From: JANMES01 sp038329865
Lineage (GTDB): Bacteria > Planctomycetota > Phycisphaerae > Tepidisphaerales > Tepidisphaeraceae
Length of the DNA: 64,000 nucleotides
Assembly: GCA_038329865.1 (NCBI GenBank)
Contig: JBBQNK010000023.1
Span: forward strand, 5,202-69,201
Direction: 5' to 3'
Translations under genes and position numbers: made by a program
The notes under the pieces: generated by a model
Database searches by the model: none
Told to the model about the DNA's origin: nothing
The model's input: only the letters and a program-made list of their open reading frames with translations
Shown here: in pieces, positions 52,808-61,850 of the stretch
Numbering within the stretch: position 1 is the stretch's first letter
How the letters are laid out: the number at the start of each line of letters is the position of its first letter

Positions 52808-53340
52808 CAATCCTTCCCCACCACCCGCACCATCAACCGCGGCGAGAGCACGCCGGCCCCCGCGTCGCCGGGCGGCGTGTAGAGCGCACGGACGTACCAA
52901 TCGCCCCGCTCGTTCGTGTCGGCGGGGTCGTCGAGGATGGAGAACCACTTCAATTGGCTCAGCACGATCTTGTAGCTCGCGCCGGGCGCGAGGGTGAAGG
53001 TTTCGTTCGTCGTCGTCACGGCCGGCGCGGAGTTGGTGAGATATTTCTTCGCGCTCAGCGGGACGAACGGGTCTTTCTCGACCGATCGATAGCCGCGGAC
53101 GAAAATGTTGCGGTCCGGGTAAAGCATCCCCACCGGCAGCGTGAGCGGCGCTTCCGACGTGTTGCGGAACACCAACTGCATGGCGACGGCGTCCGACAAA
53201 AGAATGTCGGCCCGCGGAATCTCCAGCTCAATCGCCAGCGGCCGGGTCGGCTCCTCGGCCGGCGGCTTTTTCAAGTGCGAGCAGCCGGCGAGGGTGAACG
53301 TCAGGGCGAGATATAATCCGAAGAAGAATCGTGCGGGCAT
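52807..53340 (-). CDS. Small lipoprotein with Ig-like beta domain
   Basis: A 177-residue lipoprotein (lipobox LAGC, Cys20) with AGGAG 5 nt before the ATG. The body is beta-rich: VAMQLVFRNTSEAPLTLPVG and FTLAPGASYKIVLSQLKW resemble the immunoglobulin-like fold of BsuPI/DUF4399-type proteins. Translation is coupled to the Imm11-like gene. Function unknown. Confidence 0.65.
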   Translation of the reverse strand: MPARFFFGLYLALTFTLAGCSHLKKPPAEEPTRPLAIELEIPRADILLSDAVAMQLVFRNTSEAPLTLPVGMLYPDRNIFVRGYRSVEKDPFVPLSAKKYLTNSAPAVTTTNETFTLAPGASYKIVLSQLKWFSILDDPADTNERGDWYVRALYTPPGDAGAGVLSPRLMVRVVGKD

Positions 53341-53399
53341 TTCTGCTCCTGAAAGATCGTAATTTCCAAAAATTCTGCAAACCTACAAGCTTGCGCCAA

Positions 53400-54707
53400 T
53401 CACGGAATTTCGCCGTGTGCGGGCATTACCTTCGGCGGGCTCCACGCGCCGTGGTGGGCGACGGATAGCTTGCACTGGGCGGTTACCCATCGCACTTGCT
53501 CCTGCTGTGTCCAATCTTTTTGGGCCTCGGCTTGGTGGAGAATTTCCGTGCTGACTTTCGGGCCAGCTTTAAGACCCCATTCCGCGTATTCATCCCGCTC
53601 TTGTCGCGTGGGCGAGCCGGGTGGCGGAGCGTTCGCGGCGCGGACGACGGCGTTGTCGATTCGGGGCTTCAACTCCCGGGCGTTCTCGCTGGTTCCGTCC
53701 CATTCGTAAAGATGACCCTCGTCGGCCGTGAAAACCAAATGATTGTGCGTGTTCATCACAAACGCTTGTGGATACCGGATGGGAATGGTGGCGATGCGGT
53801 TGACCTCTTCGTCGTTCACTTCAAATACCAAAACGCCGCTTGCGGCAGTGGAATACGCGCGGTGATCGGTGATCAGTACGGTCAACCCCCGGGGTACTCG
53901 AGGAGCGCGCAGAATGATCGAACCATCCATCGCCTTCAGGCGAACGAGTTCGGGATAAAAACCCGACACCCAGATTTCATTCTGGCTGACCGCGACCAAG
54001 CCATTGCTGCCCACCACTATCCGCTTCCAAATGAGATGACACACATTGTCAGAATCGAGTTCATAAACCGCCACGAGACCGGCACTGGATGCAATCGCAA
54101 ACCGAGTGGGCGAAATCCATTCCAACGCGTTGATGGACTCACCATTGGGGGATTGATTGGAGTTGAACTCCGGCTCGGGCGGAGTTTTGGATGGATCAGA
54201 CATAGGAAGCCGGCCGAATTCCTTCCAGTTCTTTCCACCGTCCTGGGTCGTGAAGAGGTGCATGCCATAGGCATAGACGCCCGCCTTTTCGTTCACAAAT
54301 CGACATTCGCTTGCACCAGGCAGATCACCGACGACACAGGCCCCGTCGGCGGCGGACCATGACATCAGTTCGTGGCCGGCATTCTCGCCGTGATTCTCCT
54401 TGTTCAAAACGAAGAACATTCGCGAGGATGTGCCGCCGACACATTGATCGAGCGACCGGATAAATTCCGGCGTCTTCGGAACCGAGTAGATGCATTTCCA
54501 GTTTCGACAGTCATCGGTCGAGAGATAAAGGGAAAAGGTCGCGCTGAGGACGACGGATTCTGGCCCCACCCTTCGCATGCTGTTGTTGGATTGTTCGTAA
54601 AACTCCCCATTGGGCGGATACTCGTTAGAGATCGCCACCGGATTCGTCGCGCCGCAGCCCGCCAGGTAAATACAAAAAACTGCACAAGCAAAATAAAGAC
54701 GTGACAT
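53400..54707 (-). CDS. Lipoprotein with predicted beta-propeller
   Basis: About 435 residues from the ATG at 54707, with AAGGAA 8 nt upstream; the lipobox ends at YLAGC. Repeated strands such as GVYAYGMHLFTTQDGGKNWKEF and ATFSLYLSTDDCRNWKCIY carry the S/T-x-DGG-x-xW motif of BNR/YCF48-type propellers. It is probably anchored in the periplasm or outer membrane and binds an unknown ligand. It is preceded by uvrC on the same strand but is not tightly linked to it. Confidence 0.65.
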   Translation of the reverse strand: MSRLYFACAVFCIYLAGCGATNPVAISNEYPPNGEFYEQSNNSMRRVGPESVVLSATFSLYLSTDDCRNWKCIYSVPKTPEFIRSLDQCVGGTSSRMFFVLNKENHGENAGHELMSWSAADGACVVGDLPGASECRFVNEKAGVYAYGMHLFTTQDGGKNWKEFGRLPMSDPSKTPPEPEFNSNQSPNGESINALEWISPTRFAIASSAGLVAVYELDSDNVCHLIWKRIVVGSNGLVAVSQNEIWVSGFYPELVRLKAMDGSIILRAPRVPRGLTVLITDHRAYSTAASGVLVFEVNDEEVNRIATIPIRYPQAFVMNTHNHLVFTADEGHLYEWDGTSENARELKPRIDNAVVRAANAPPPGSPTRQERDEYAEWGLKAGPKVSTEILHQAEAQKDWTQQEQVRWVTAQCKLSVAHHGAWSPPKVMPAHGEIP

Positions 54708-54815
54708 GGATGTTTTCCTTGCGGAAAGAAGAACTCCCCGAGGCTTCATCCTCCCATCGTACCCGACAGACTCGATCGGCCGGTATGCGGTGTTTCAAGG
54801 AGTTGCGGATTCGGA

Positions 54816-56315
54816 TCACTCCGCATCCGATGTATCGATCGGCGTCACTGGCCGATCGGTTGGCTCGATCTTCGGCTTCAGGATCGGCAACGCCTGGTGC
54901 GTCGAGAGGGGCATTTCGCTCGGCGTTGTCAGGCCGTCGGTCGGCGGCGCGGGTTTCTTTGGCTTTTTTGGGCGTGGCGGGCGGCGGCCTTGCTTGACGT
55001 CTTCCTCCAGCTGTGCTTTCCGCCGCAGGATGTGGTGGTAGTTCTGGGCGAAGCGGTGGGCCTCGTCGCGAATGTACTGGAGCATTCGCAGCGCGGCATG
55101 GTTGCGGGCCAGGCGGATCGGGTCGGCTACGCCCTGCACGTAGACGAGTTCTTCCTTCTTCGCGAGTGAGATCACCATCGGCGGCTTCAGGTCCATCTGC
55201 TTGAAGATGTCCATCGCGGCGTGGAGTTGGCCGAGACCGCCGTCGATTAAAATCACGTCGGGGTAGAGTTCGTTGTTCTGGCCGGCTTCTCTATATCGCC
55301 GGCTGACGACTTCCTGGATGCTGAGAAAGTCGTTGTTTCCCTGGCCGTGCTTGATCTTGTAGCGGCGGTAACAGTCCTTGAACGGCACGCCGTCGATGAA
55401 GCAGACTTTGCTGCCGACCATCTCGCCGCCCTGCAGATGCGCGATGTCGATCGCTTCAAGAATGCGCGGCGGCTCGGGGAGCTTCAGCACTTCCTGCAAC
55501 GCCGTCACGCCTTCCATTGGGTTGAGAACGAACGCTTCCGGCTGCCAGAATTCCTGATCGCCCTTGTCGGCGCGATGGCCGAGCGACTGCAGGGCTTTGA
55601 TCTCATCGCGCAGCTTCGCGGCCCGTTCGTACTGCTGATTCATCGCGGCGGCGGCCATTTCTTTTTCTAGATCTTTCAGGACCGATTTGCGGTCGCCGTC
55701 GAGAAATTTCATCAGCCGACGGATGTCGTCCGCGTAGGCGGGTCGCTCGATCTTCGCGGCACATGGGGCGGTGCACTGCTTGATTGCGTAAAGCAGGCAC
55801 GGGCGGAAGAACCGCCGCTTGCCGTCGCTTTCGGAAATTTCCAAATGACACGTGCGGAACTTGAACGCCTTCTGCAAATGCGTGACGGCTTCCTTCAGTT
55901 GATAGACGCTGGTGAACGGGCCGTAGAGTTTCGCCCCCTTCCGCGGCTCGCGGGTGACGTACACGCCGGGGAATTCCTCGTCGGTGGTGACCATGAGATA
56001 CGGAAAGGTTTTGTCATCGAGCAGGCGGGCGTTGAACTTCGGCTGGATGTCCTTGATCAGACGGTTCTCGGTCAGCAGGGCTTCGACTTCGGTGTCGGTT
56101 TCAATAATGTCGAAATCGACGACGAACTCCCGGAGCGGGGCCTTCTTGATCTCCAGCTTGGTGCTCGGCAGGAAGTAACTGCCGACGCGGTCGCGCAGGC
56201 TGGCGCTCTTGCCGACATAGATGACGCGCCCTTCGCTGTCCTTCATCAGATAGACGCCGGGCGTTTTGGGCAGGGCTTTGGCCTTGTCGGAAAGTTTTTG
56301 CAGGCGGTCTTCCAT
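54816..56315 (-). CDS. uvrC: Excinuclease ABC subunit C, lacking the (HhH)2 end
   Basis: A 499-residue UvrC. The GIY-YIG nuclease (GVYLMKDSEGRVIYVGKSASL) is at about residues 20-42, the UVR helix pair (MNQQYERAAKLRDEIKAL) at about 222-240, and the RNase H-like nuclease follows with EAIDIAHLQGG, ILIDGGLGQLHAA and RDEAHRFA. After that, where most UvrC proteins have a helix-hairpin-helix pair, there is instead a basic Pro/Lys-rich tail (RRPPRPKKPKKPAPPTDG). Typical UvrC has about 600 residues. It makes both cuts in nucleotide excision repair; DNA binding at its end must differ here. Confidence 0.9.
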   Translation of the reverse strand: MEDRLQKLSDKAKALPKTPGVYLMKDSEGRVIYVGKSASLRDRVGSYFLPSTKLEIKKAPLREFVVDFDIIETDTEVEALLTENRLIKDIQPKFNARLLDDKTFPYLMVTTDEEFPGVYVTREPRKGAKLYGPFTSVYQLKEAVTHLQKAFKFRTCHLEISESDGKRRFFRPCLLYAIKQCTAPCAAKIERPAYADDIRRLMKFLDGDRKSVLKDLEKEMAAAAMNQQYERAAKLRDEIKALQSLGHRADKGDQEFWQPEAFVLNPMEGVTALQEVLKLPEPPRILEAIDIAHLQGGEMVGSKVCFIDGVPFKDCYRRYKIKHGQGNNDFLSIQEVVSRRYREAGQNNELYPDVILIDGGLGQLHAAMDIFKQMDLKPPMVISLAKKEELVYVQGVADPIRLARNHAALRMLQYIRDEAHRFAQNYHHILRRKAQLEEDVKQGRRPPRPKKPKKPAPPTDGLTTPSEMPLSTHQALPILKPKIEPTDRPVTPIDTSDAE

Positions 56316-56377
56316 GGGCGTTTCGTGCGATCCGTCGGGAAATTGTAGGTTGCTGGTGGTGCCGGGGAAACCGGGCG

Positions 56378-56469
56378 GCGTTTAGCGTTTAGCAGTCTCG
56401 CGTGCGAGGCGAGTTGGGCTTGTGAACGTGAGTAAAGAAAACGCGCCCCGCACGCGGAGCGGCTAAACG
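56378..56469. repeat. CGTTTAGC-flanked inverted element
   Basis: GCGTTTAGC at the left and GGCTAAACG at the right, with CGCGTGCGAGGCG facing CGCACGCGG-like words inside, suggest another degenerate palindromic element upstream of uvrC. It is the weakest of the repeat calls. Confidence 0.45.
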
Positions 56470-56491
56470 GGTCGAGAGATCGGGCGCAATC

Positions 56492-56989
56492 TCATGGTTT
56501 CGTCGTCGGAGGTGGCGGCAAAGATGCCGGCTCCTTGCCCGAGCCTTCAACCTGGGCTCGCCCGTCCACGAAAAGAGTGACCTTCTTTCGTCCCGCCTTG
56601 TCCTTCGTCACGGCCAGAGGAACCGTGCTGGGATTCTTGATTCTGAAAATTTTCTGCCCGGCCGACGAGGTGAAATCGAACTCACAGTGGGCGTTGACAA
56701 AGTCGCGCTGCTGGTCGGCGGTCATTTTCTCCCAATCCGCCGGCGGATTGGAATCGCCGCGGGCATCGAGGAAGGCTTCGGGCTTTTTCAGGCTGCCGGC
56801 GATTTGGCCGAAGGTCGTCGGCAGGTAGCCCTTGTTTTCATTGGCGTAGATCAGGCACGCCTGGCCGATCTGCTGCAGGTGAGAGAGCGTCGTTTCATCC
56901 GCACCCGCCCCCGCCGCGGCCAGCACCCGCAATCCTGCGGCGGAAAAGACGGCACACATCAACAGTAAAACAAAACTTCTGCAATTCAT
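56492..56989 (-). CDS. Secreted protein of unknown function
   Basis: A 165-residue protein with a signal peptide (FVLLLMCAVFSAAGLRVLA) and GAGGAG 5 nt before the ATG. The segment LSHLQQIGQACLIYANENKGYLPTTF resembles the part after the pilin-like helix in planctomycete DUF1559/prepilin proteins, but the pilin helix itself is missing. It ends in Pro residues. It lies divergent from proS. Confidence 0.6.
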   Translation of the reverse strand: MNCRSFVLLLMCAVFSAAGLRVLAAAGAGADETTLSHLQQIGQACLIYANENKGYLPTTFGQIAGSLKKPEAFLDARGDSNPPADWEKMTADQQRDFVNAHCEFDFTSSAGQKIFRIKNPSTVPLAVTKDKAGRKKVTLFVDGRAQVEGSGKEPASLPPPPTTKP

Positions 56990-57067
56990 GATGACTCCTC
57001 AAGCCACGCAGATTATCACCCCCGCACCCATGCGTTCAACGCAAATTTCGCTATCATTCCCCACCCT

Positions 57068-58600
57068 ATGGCCAAGAACATTAAAACGCGCAAGGACGAT
57101 TACGCGCAATGGTATCTCGACGTGATCAAAGCCGCTCAACTGGCGGATTATTCTCCCGTGCGCGGGTGCATGGTCATTCGGCCGGAAGGGTACGCGATCT
57201 GGGAAGCCATTCAGCAGGACCTCGACCGCCGCTTCAAAGAGACCGGCCATGTGAACGCGTACTTCCCGCTGCTGATTCCGCAGAGCTTCCTCACGAAAGA
57301 GGCCAAGCACGTGGAAGGGTTCGCGATGGAGTGCGCGATCGTCACGCACAGCAAGCTGGAGAAAGATCCGAACAAGCCCGGCGAATTGCGGCCAGCATCT
57401 CCTTTGGAAGAGCCGCTGATCATTCGCCCCACGAGCGAAACGATCATCGGCCATATGTACGCGCAGTGGATCCAGAGCTACCGCGATCTGCCGGTGCTGA
57501 TTAACCAGTGGGCCAACGTGATGCGCTGGGAACTTCGCACGCGGCTGTTCCTGCGAACGAGCGAATTTTTATGGCAGGAAGGCCACACCGCCCACGAGAC
57601 GGCCGACCAGGCGCAAGTTGAGACGCTCAAGATGCTCGACGTGTATGCAGATTTCGCCGAGCAGATTTTGGCGATCCCGGTCGTGAAAGGGACGAAAACC
57701 GAGAGCGAAAAATTCCCCGGCGCGAATACGACTTACTGCATCGAAGGTTTGATGCAGGACGGCAAGGCCCTGCAATGCGGCACGAGCCACAACCTCGGGC
57801 AGAATTTCTCCAAAGCGTTCGACATCAAGTTCCTCGGCCGCGATCAGAAGCAGGAATTCTGCCACACCACCAGCTGGGGTGTGAGCACGCGGCTGATCGG
57901 CGCGATGATCATGGCGCACAGCGACGACGAGGGTTTGGTCCTGCCGCCCCGCGTAGCCCCGGTGGTGGCCGCCATCGTGCCGATCTTCAAAACCCCCGAG
58001 GAAAAGGCCGCCGTGAAGGCGTTCATCGACGAGCTGATGTCCCTACTCTGCGGCGAGGCTTCTGCTCATTTCGTGGGCGGCGATGACATCACGCGTTACA
58101 CGTTCAATCCGCACACGCACCAGAAGATCGCCGTCGACTGGCGCGACGCCCGCCCCGGCGACAAGCAATACCACTGGGAGCAGCGCGGCGTGCCGTTTCG
58201 CATGGAAGTCGGGCCGCGCGACGTGGCGCAGAAGCAGTTCGTGCTGAAAAATCGCCTCGATCGCGAGAAAGAGTTCACGTCGATCGGCGCGGTGTCGCGC
58301 ACCTGGCTCGAGGGCAAGCTGGCGGCGATGCACGACGCGTTGCTTAGCCGCGCCCGTAAATTCCGCGACGACAACACGCGCACGGCCACCACGTACGAGG
58401 AAATGAAAGCCATCCTCGAAAAAGACGGTGGATTCGTCCGCGTCTACTTCGAGCCGAACGAAGAGGCCGAGGCGAAAATCAAAACCGAAACCAACGCGAC
58501 CGTGCGTTGCATTCCGTTCGAACAACCCGGCGTCGCGGGCAAATGCATCATCAGCGGCGCGGAGACCAAGACGCAGGTGTTGTTCGCTCTGGCGTACTAG
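57068..58600 (+). CDS. proS: Prolyl-tRNA synthetase, archaeal/eukaryotic type
   Basis: A 510-residue class II aminoacyl-tRNA synthetase of the short ProRS type without the bacterial editing insertion. Motif 2 region (NQWANVMRWELRTRLFLRTSEFLWQEGHTAH) and motif 3-like GLVLPPRVAP are clear, and the C-terminal extension ends in LFALAY as in archaeal-type enzymes that close with Tyr. It charges tRNA-Pro. It is followed by an intergenic repeat and hisA. Confidence 0.92.
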   Translation: MAKNIKTRKDDYAQWYLDVIKAAQLADYSPVRGCMVIRPEGYAIWEAIQQDLDRRFKETGHVNAYFPLLIPQSFLTKEAKHVEGFAMECAIVTHSKLEKDPNKPGELRPASPLEEPLIIRPTSETIIGHMYAQWIQSYRDLPVLINQWANVMRWELRTRLFLRTSEFLWQEGHTAHETADQAQVETLKMLDVYADFAEQILAIPVVKGTKTESEKFPGANTTYCIEGLMQDGKALQCGTSHNLGQNFSKAFDIKFLGRDQKQEFCHTTSWGVSTRLIGAMIMAHSDDEGLVLPPRVAPVVAAIVPIFKTPEEKAAVKAFIDELMSLLCGEASAHFVGGDDITRYTFNPHTHQKIAVDWRDARPGDKQYHWEQRGVPFRMEVGPRDVAQKQFVLKNRLDREKEFTSIGAVSRTWLEGKLAAMHDALLSRARKFRDDNTRTATTYEEMKAILEKDGGFVRVYFEPNEEAEAKIKTETNATVRCIPFEQPGVAGKCIISGAETKTQVLFALAY

Positions 58601-58607
58601 AAAGGAT

Positions 58608-58693
58608 AAATGCAGAATGCAAAATGCAAAATGAAGAAAGACCTCCCCGCTTTTGAATTCATTTTGCAATTTGCATTCTGCATTCTGCATTTC
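58608..58693. repeat. Inverted-repeat element, 'AATGCAAAATGCAAAATG' type
   Basis: Tandem TGCAGAATGCAAAATGC words on the left face GCATTCTGCATTCTGCATTT on the right. As at 9303-9389, it fills the gap between two co-directional genes and ends within three bases of the next start codon. Confidence 0.8.
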
Positions 58694-58695
58694 CC

Positions 58696-59424
58696 ATGCT
58701 CACCATCGTTCCAAGCATCGATCTGATCGACGGCAAAGTCGTCCGCCTCAAGCAAGGCGACTACGGCCAGCAGATCAACTACGACGTCGACCCGGCCGAC
58801 GTCGCGCGCTCCTTTGCGGATGCCGGCGCGACGTGGATGCACGTCGTCGATCTCGACGGCGCCAAAGCCGGTCGGCCGATGCAGACGGAACTCATCGCGC
58901 GAGTCGCCAAAGCCTCCGGCCTGCGGGTGGAGGTCGGCGGTGGGATTCGATCGACCGCGGACGTGCAGCAGCTGCTCGATCACGGGATCACGCGGGTCGT
59001 CGTCGGCACGCGGGCGATGGAGGCGTGGGACTGGTTCCGCGATCTCGTGCAGACGCCGGCGATGAAGGAAAAAATCGTCCTCGCCCTCGACGCCAAGGCC
59101 GGCCAAGTCGCCACGCGCGGGTGGACGCACACGACGGGGAAAAAGGCCGTCGACGTGGCGCGCGAAGTCTCCGATTGGCCGCTCGGCGCGATCCTTTACA
59201 CGGATGTCGCCAAGGACGGCATGCTCACCGGCCCGAATTTCGACGAGACAGAGGCACTGGCCCGCGCCAGCAAGGTCCCGGTCATTGCCAGCGGCGGGGT
59301 CGGGTCGATTGAACACGTCCAAAGACTCACCAAAATCCCGGTTTGGGGCGCGATCATCGGCCGAAGCCTTTACGAGGGAAAAGTCGACCTCCGCGAGGCG
59401 GTTGAGGTCTCCCGGGCCCGATAA
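58696..59424 (+). CDS. hisA: ProFAR isomerase HisA
   Basis: A 242-residue (beta/alpha)8 barrel. The catalytic aspartates are D9 (IVPSIDLIDG) and D132 (IVLALDAKAG), and both phosphate-binding halves (VEVGGGIRS, IASGGVGS) are present. It converts ProFAR to PRFAR in histidine biosynthesis. No other his gene is nearby. The start codon directly follows a repeat element, and no Shine-Dalgarno sequence is visible. Confidence 0.93.
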   Translation: MLTIVPSIDLIDGKVVRLKQGDYGQQINYDVDPADVARSFADAGATWMHVVDLDGAKAGRPMQTELIARVAKASGLRVEVGGGIRSTADVQQLLDHGITRVVVGTRAMEAWDWFRDLVQTPAMKEKIVLALDAKAGQVATRGWTHTTGKKAVDVAREVSDWPLGAILYTDVAKDGMLTGPNFDETEALARASKVPVIASGGVGSIEHVQRLTKIPVWGAIIGRSLYEGKVDLREAVEVSRAR

Positions 59425-59755
59425 GAAATCCCTTGGTGAGCAGAATCTGCACAGTCGATCAGGCCCGGTTCGGGATGAAGGGGTGGCGTGCAACGAGGGT
59501 GTATAGGGGAAATGGTGGATTCCCCTACATTGTTCCCTATTTCACAAACTACGCCCATATTTCGATTTTATCGGCCATTTTTTATCGGACATTGTTATTT
59601 GGACCATCCTCAGCCGTTAAAGTCGTTACGATTTCACTGGACAGTCTCAGAAAACTCGTTAACGTTTACCTTGTTCGAAAGGATGGTGTGAACTCCGTGT
59701 TTCATGGGTTGTTCGCGCGATCCGGACGAAATGTGTTCAAATTAAAAAGGCAGCA

Positions 59756-59783
59756 CGAGATCGGAAGGGAAGAGCCGGTTTCG
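59756..59783 (+). promoter_or_regulatory. Leader stem-loop 1 of the VPLPA-CTERM cassettes
   Basis: CGAGATCGG and CCGGTTTCG pair over nine bases (two G-U pairs) and present a ten-base loop AAGGGAAGAG. It ends 46 nt before the ATG at 59830. The same loop is in leader 2 and its core GGGAAGA in leader 3. Upstream, in 59425-59755, I see no gene. Confidence 0.7.
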
Positions 59784-59829
59784 TTTCTTGTTGCCAATGT
59801 TTCAGGTGTTCGTTTTTTGGAGGCTCATC

Positions 59830-60549
59830 ATGAGCAAGCGAAGTGGGTGCAAGTTTTTGGCATTGGTTGCCGGCTTGGGACTAAGTGTCCTGGGCGCGAC
59901 CTCTGCCCAAGCGGGTTTTACGACGGTCGGCGCTCCGAACTATGGTAAAGGCGGGGAGGCCACACAGGCCCAAATCCTGTCCGCGTCATACGGCGGAACG
60001 TTTACTGCCAACGGCAATGATCTGACCAACGGGTCGATCACGGCCACACGTCTGGACGATTCGACCGATCAGACGTTTGGATTCAGCATTACCTCGTCGA
60101 AGGCGCTGGCGTCGTTCGCTGCCTACAACCAAGGTTTTGGTTACGGCAGCCGGACTTCTCCGACGGTGCTTTTCAACGTCGGTGGTGACAACTACACCGT
60201 CACCGGCAGCACCGGCGCGGTCAGCCTTCCGAGCTCTTACGCCTTCGTGCGTACGGGCAAGGGTTTCAATCAGTCTTCAAACAACTCGGAGAACCTCGAC
60301 GGCGTTGATCACATGGTCACGTACCTTTTGACCGGCTCCAGCATCAAGCAGCCGACTTACGTCCTGTTCTTCGAAGACAAGACGGTCGGCCAGCACAGCG
60401 ATTTTGACTTCAATGACCTCGCGGTCGAAGTCAAGACCGGTGGAACCGCAGTGGTTCCGCTGCCGGCAGCGGCCTGGTCGGGATTGCTCACCCTCGCGGG
60501 TGGCGCAGTCGTCGCCGGGTACCGCAAGAGCCGTCGTGTGATGGCTTAA
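59830..60549 (+). CDS. VPLPA-CTERM surface protein with DUF4114-like end, paralogue 1
   Basis: A 239-residue secreted protein; GGAGG lies 7 nt before the ATG. A signal peptide ends in ATSAQA-G. The body is beta-rich and closes with FFEDKTVGQHSDFDFNDLAVEV, the acidic loop of DUF4114-type domains that probably binds calcium. The tail VVPLPAAAWSGLLTLAGG followed by a basic end is the VPLPA variant of the PEP-CTERM sorting signal. It is the first of three paralogues in tandem, each with its own leader hairpin and terminator. The mature part has no cysteine. Confidence 0.82.
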   Translation: MSKRSGCKFLALVAGLGLSVLGATSAQAGFTTVGAPNYGKGGEATQAQILSASYGGTFTANGNDLTNGSITATRLDDSTDQTFGFSITSSKALASFAAYNQGFGYGSRTSPTVLFNVGGDNYTVTGSTGAVSLPSSYAFVRTGKGFNQSSNNSENLDGVDHMVTYLLTGSSIKQPTYVLFFEDKTVGQHSDFDFNDLAVEVKTGGTAVVPLPAAAWSGLLTLAGGAVVAGYRKSRRVMA

Positions 60550-60574
60550 GGGTCTCTTCTCTATACACAACCCT

Positions 60575-60610
60575 GACGGGACGGATCTTTGATCCGTCCC
60601 GTCTTTATTT
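60575..60610 (+). terminator. Terminator 1 of the VPLPA-CTERM cassettes
   Basis: GACGGGACGGATC and its exact complement form a 13-bp stem with a 3-nt loop and then TTTATTT. The core GGGACGGATC is shared with terminators 2 and 3. The rest of the 60550-60892 gap holds no gene that I can see. Confidence 0.85.
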
Positions 60611-60892
60611 GTCTATTTATATAGTCGCACTTTCGCGCCACGGCGCGCAGTGACATATCGGACCTTGCGAAGGCGCAGGCATCCGCGCGTCCGAATAACT
60701 GCCCCGTTTTGATTCACGTTCTGCAGTGCTTTTTTTTATCAGACATCCCATCTCACGTCCGGTAATTTTTCGCCTACTCACGCGACAAGCTTCCCGCAGA
60801 TTAACAACACCAGCCACTGAATAGCCCTTGAATTCCCTTGCTCGCCCGACCGCGCCTCAATCCGTGGTGTAGCTTTCGTGCATATCGGCAGT

Positions 60893-60922
60893 TCGAAGTC
60901 GGAAGGGAAGAGCCAACTTCGA
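60893..60922 (+). promoter_or_regulatory. Leader stem-loop 2 of the VPLPA-CTERM cassettes
   Basis: TCGAAGTCGG pairs with CCAACTTCGA (one mismatch) around the loop AAGGGAAGAG, identical to the loop of leader 1, although the stem bases differ. It ends 42 nt before the ATG at 60965. Confidence 0.7.
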
Positions 60923-60964
60923 TACCAGTACCGAGTTGTTCAATCTTTTTATTGGAGGCTCAAT

Positions 60965-61642
60965 ATGAGCAAGCGTAGTGGGTACAAGAAGTTTCTGGGT
61001 CTGGTCGCTGTGATCGGCATGAGCGTACTTGGCGCGTCCAAGGCTCAAGCGGGTTTCACGACGGTCAACGCCCCGGCTGCCGGCGAGCAGAGCGTCGCCC
61101 AGATCCTGCATCACGAATACGGTTCGACGAATGCCATCCGCATCGACGACAACTTCGATAAGCTGATGCCGTTCGACATCCTCTCTGCCAAGGCGATCGC
61201 GTCTTTCGCGAGCTACAAGCAGAATTTCGGCTACGGCACGGTCAACAACGAGCACGTGCTCTTCAACGTCACCGGCAAGGGTTACAACGTCAGCGGCAGC
61301 GTTGGGCACGTGGATCTGCCCTTCCTGACGCAACTGATTCGTGGCGGCCAGGGCGAGACGATGTCGTCGCTCAACTCGGCTAACCAGGACGGCAAGGACC
61401 ACATGGTCACCTACCTCCTCGAGCCGAAGAAGAACGCCAAGAACCTGACGTTCGTTGTCTTCTTCGAAGACAAGACCACCAAGCAGCACAGCGATTTTGA
61501 CTTCAACGACCTCGCGGTCGAAATCAAAGTCGGTTGCCCGGCTGTGGTTCCGCTCCCCGCCGCGGCCTGGTCCGGTCTGGCTACCCTCGCGGGTGGCCTG
61601 GCGATGACCGGCTACCGCAAGGCCCGCCGTCAGATGGCCTAG
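60965..61642 (+). CDS. VPLPA-CTERM surface protein with DUF4114-like end, paralogue 2
   Basis: A 225-residue secreted protein with GGAGG 7 nt before the ATG, the signal peptide ending SKAQA-G, the acidic motif FFEDKTTKQHSDFDFNDLAVEI and the tail VVPLPAAAWSGLATLAGG plus basic end. Compared with paralogue 1, about 20 residues are missing near the N-terminus, between the QIL and DD-x-FD stretches. It has one cysteine just before the sorting tail. Confidence 0.82.
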   Translation: MSKRSGYKKFLGLVAVIGMSVLGASKAQAGFTTVNAPAAGEQSVAQILHHEYGSTNAIRIDDNFDKLMPFDILSAKAIASFASYKQNFGYGTVNNEHVLFNVTGKGYNVSGSVGHVDLPFLTQLIRGGQGETMSSLNSANQDGKDHMVTYLLEPKKNAKNLTFVVFFEDKTTKQHSDFDFNDLAVEIKVGCPAVVPLPAAAWSGLATLAGGLAMTGYRKARRQMA

Positions 61643-61674
61643 CGCCCCGGCGACTTTTCCTCACATCTACAAAA

Positions 61675-61708
61675 GGGGGACGGATCATCGATCCGTCCCC
61701 CTTTTTTT
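61675..61708 (+). terminator. Terminator 2 of the VPLPA-CTERM cassettes
   Basis: GGGGGACGGATC, loop ATC, then GATCCGTCCCCC and seven T. The preceding AAAA makes it work in both directions. Confidence 0.87.
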
Positions 61709-61850
61709 ATGTGGACGTTTCCGCCTCCCCTAAAGACCCTACAGATTCCGCATTGCCCCTGATCGCGACTTCCCGAATACTGAAATCCGGCCTGCATCCT
61801 CCGCACCGTTTCAAAACGAATTGTAATCTTTAACTATCCATGGCGGGCAA

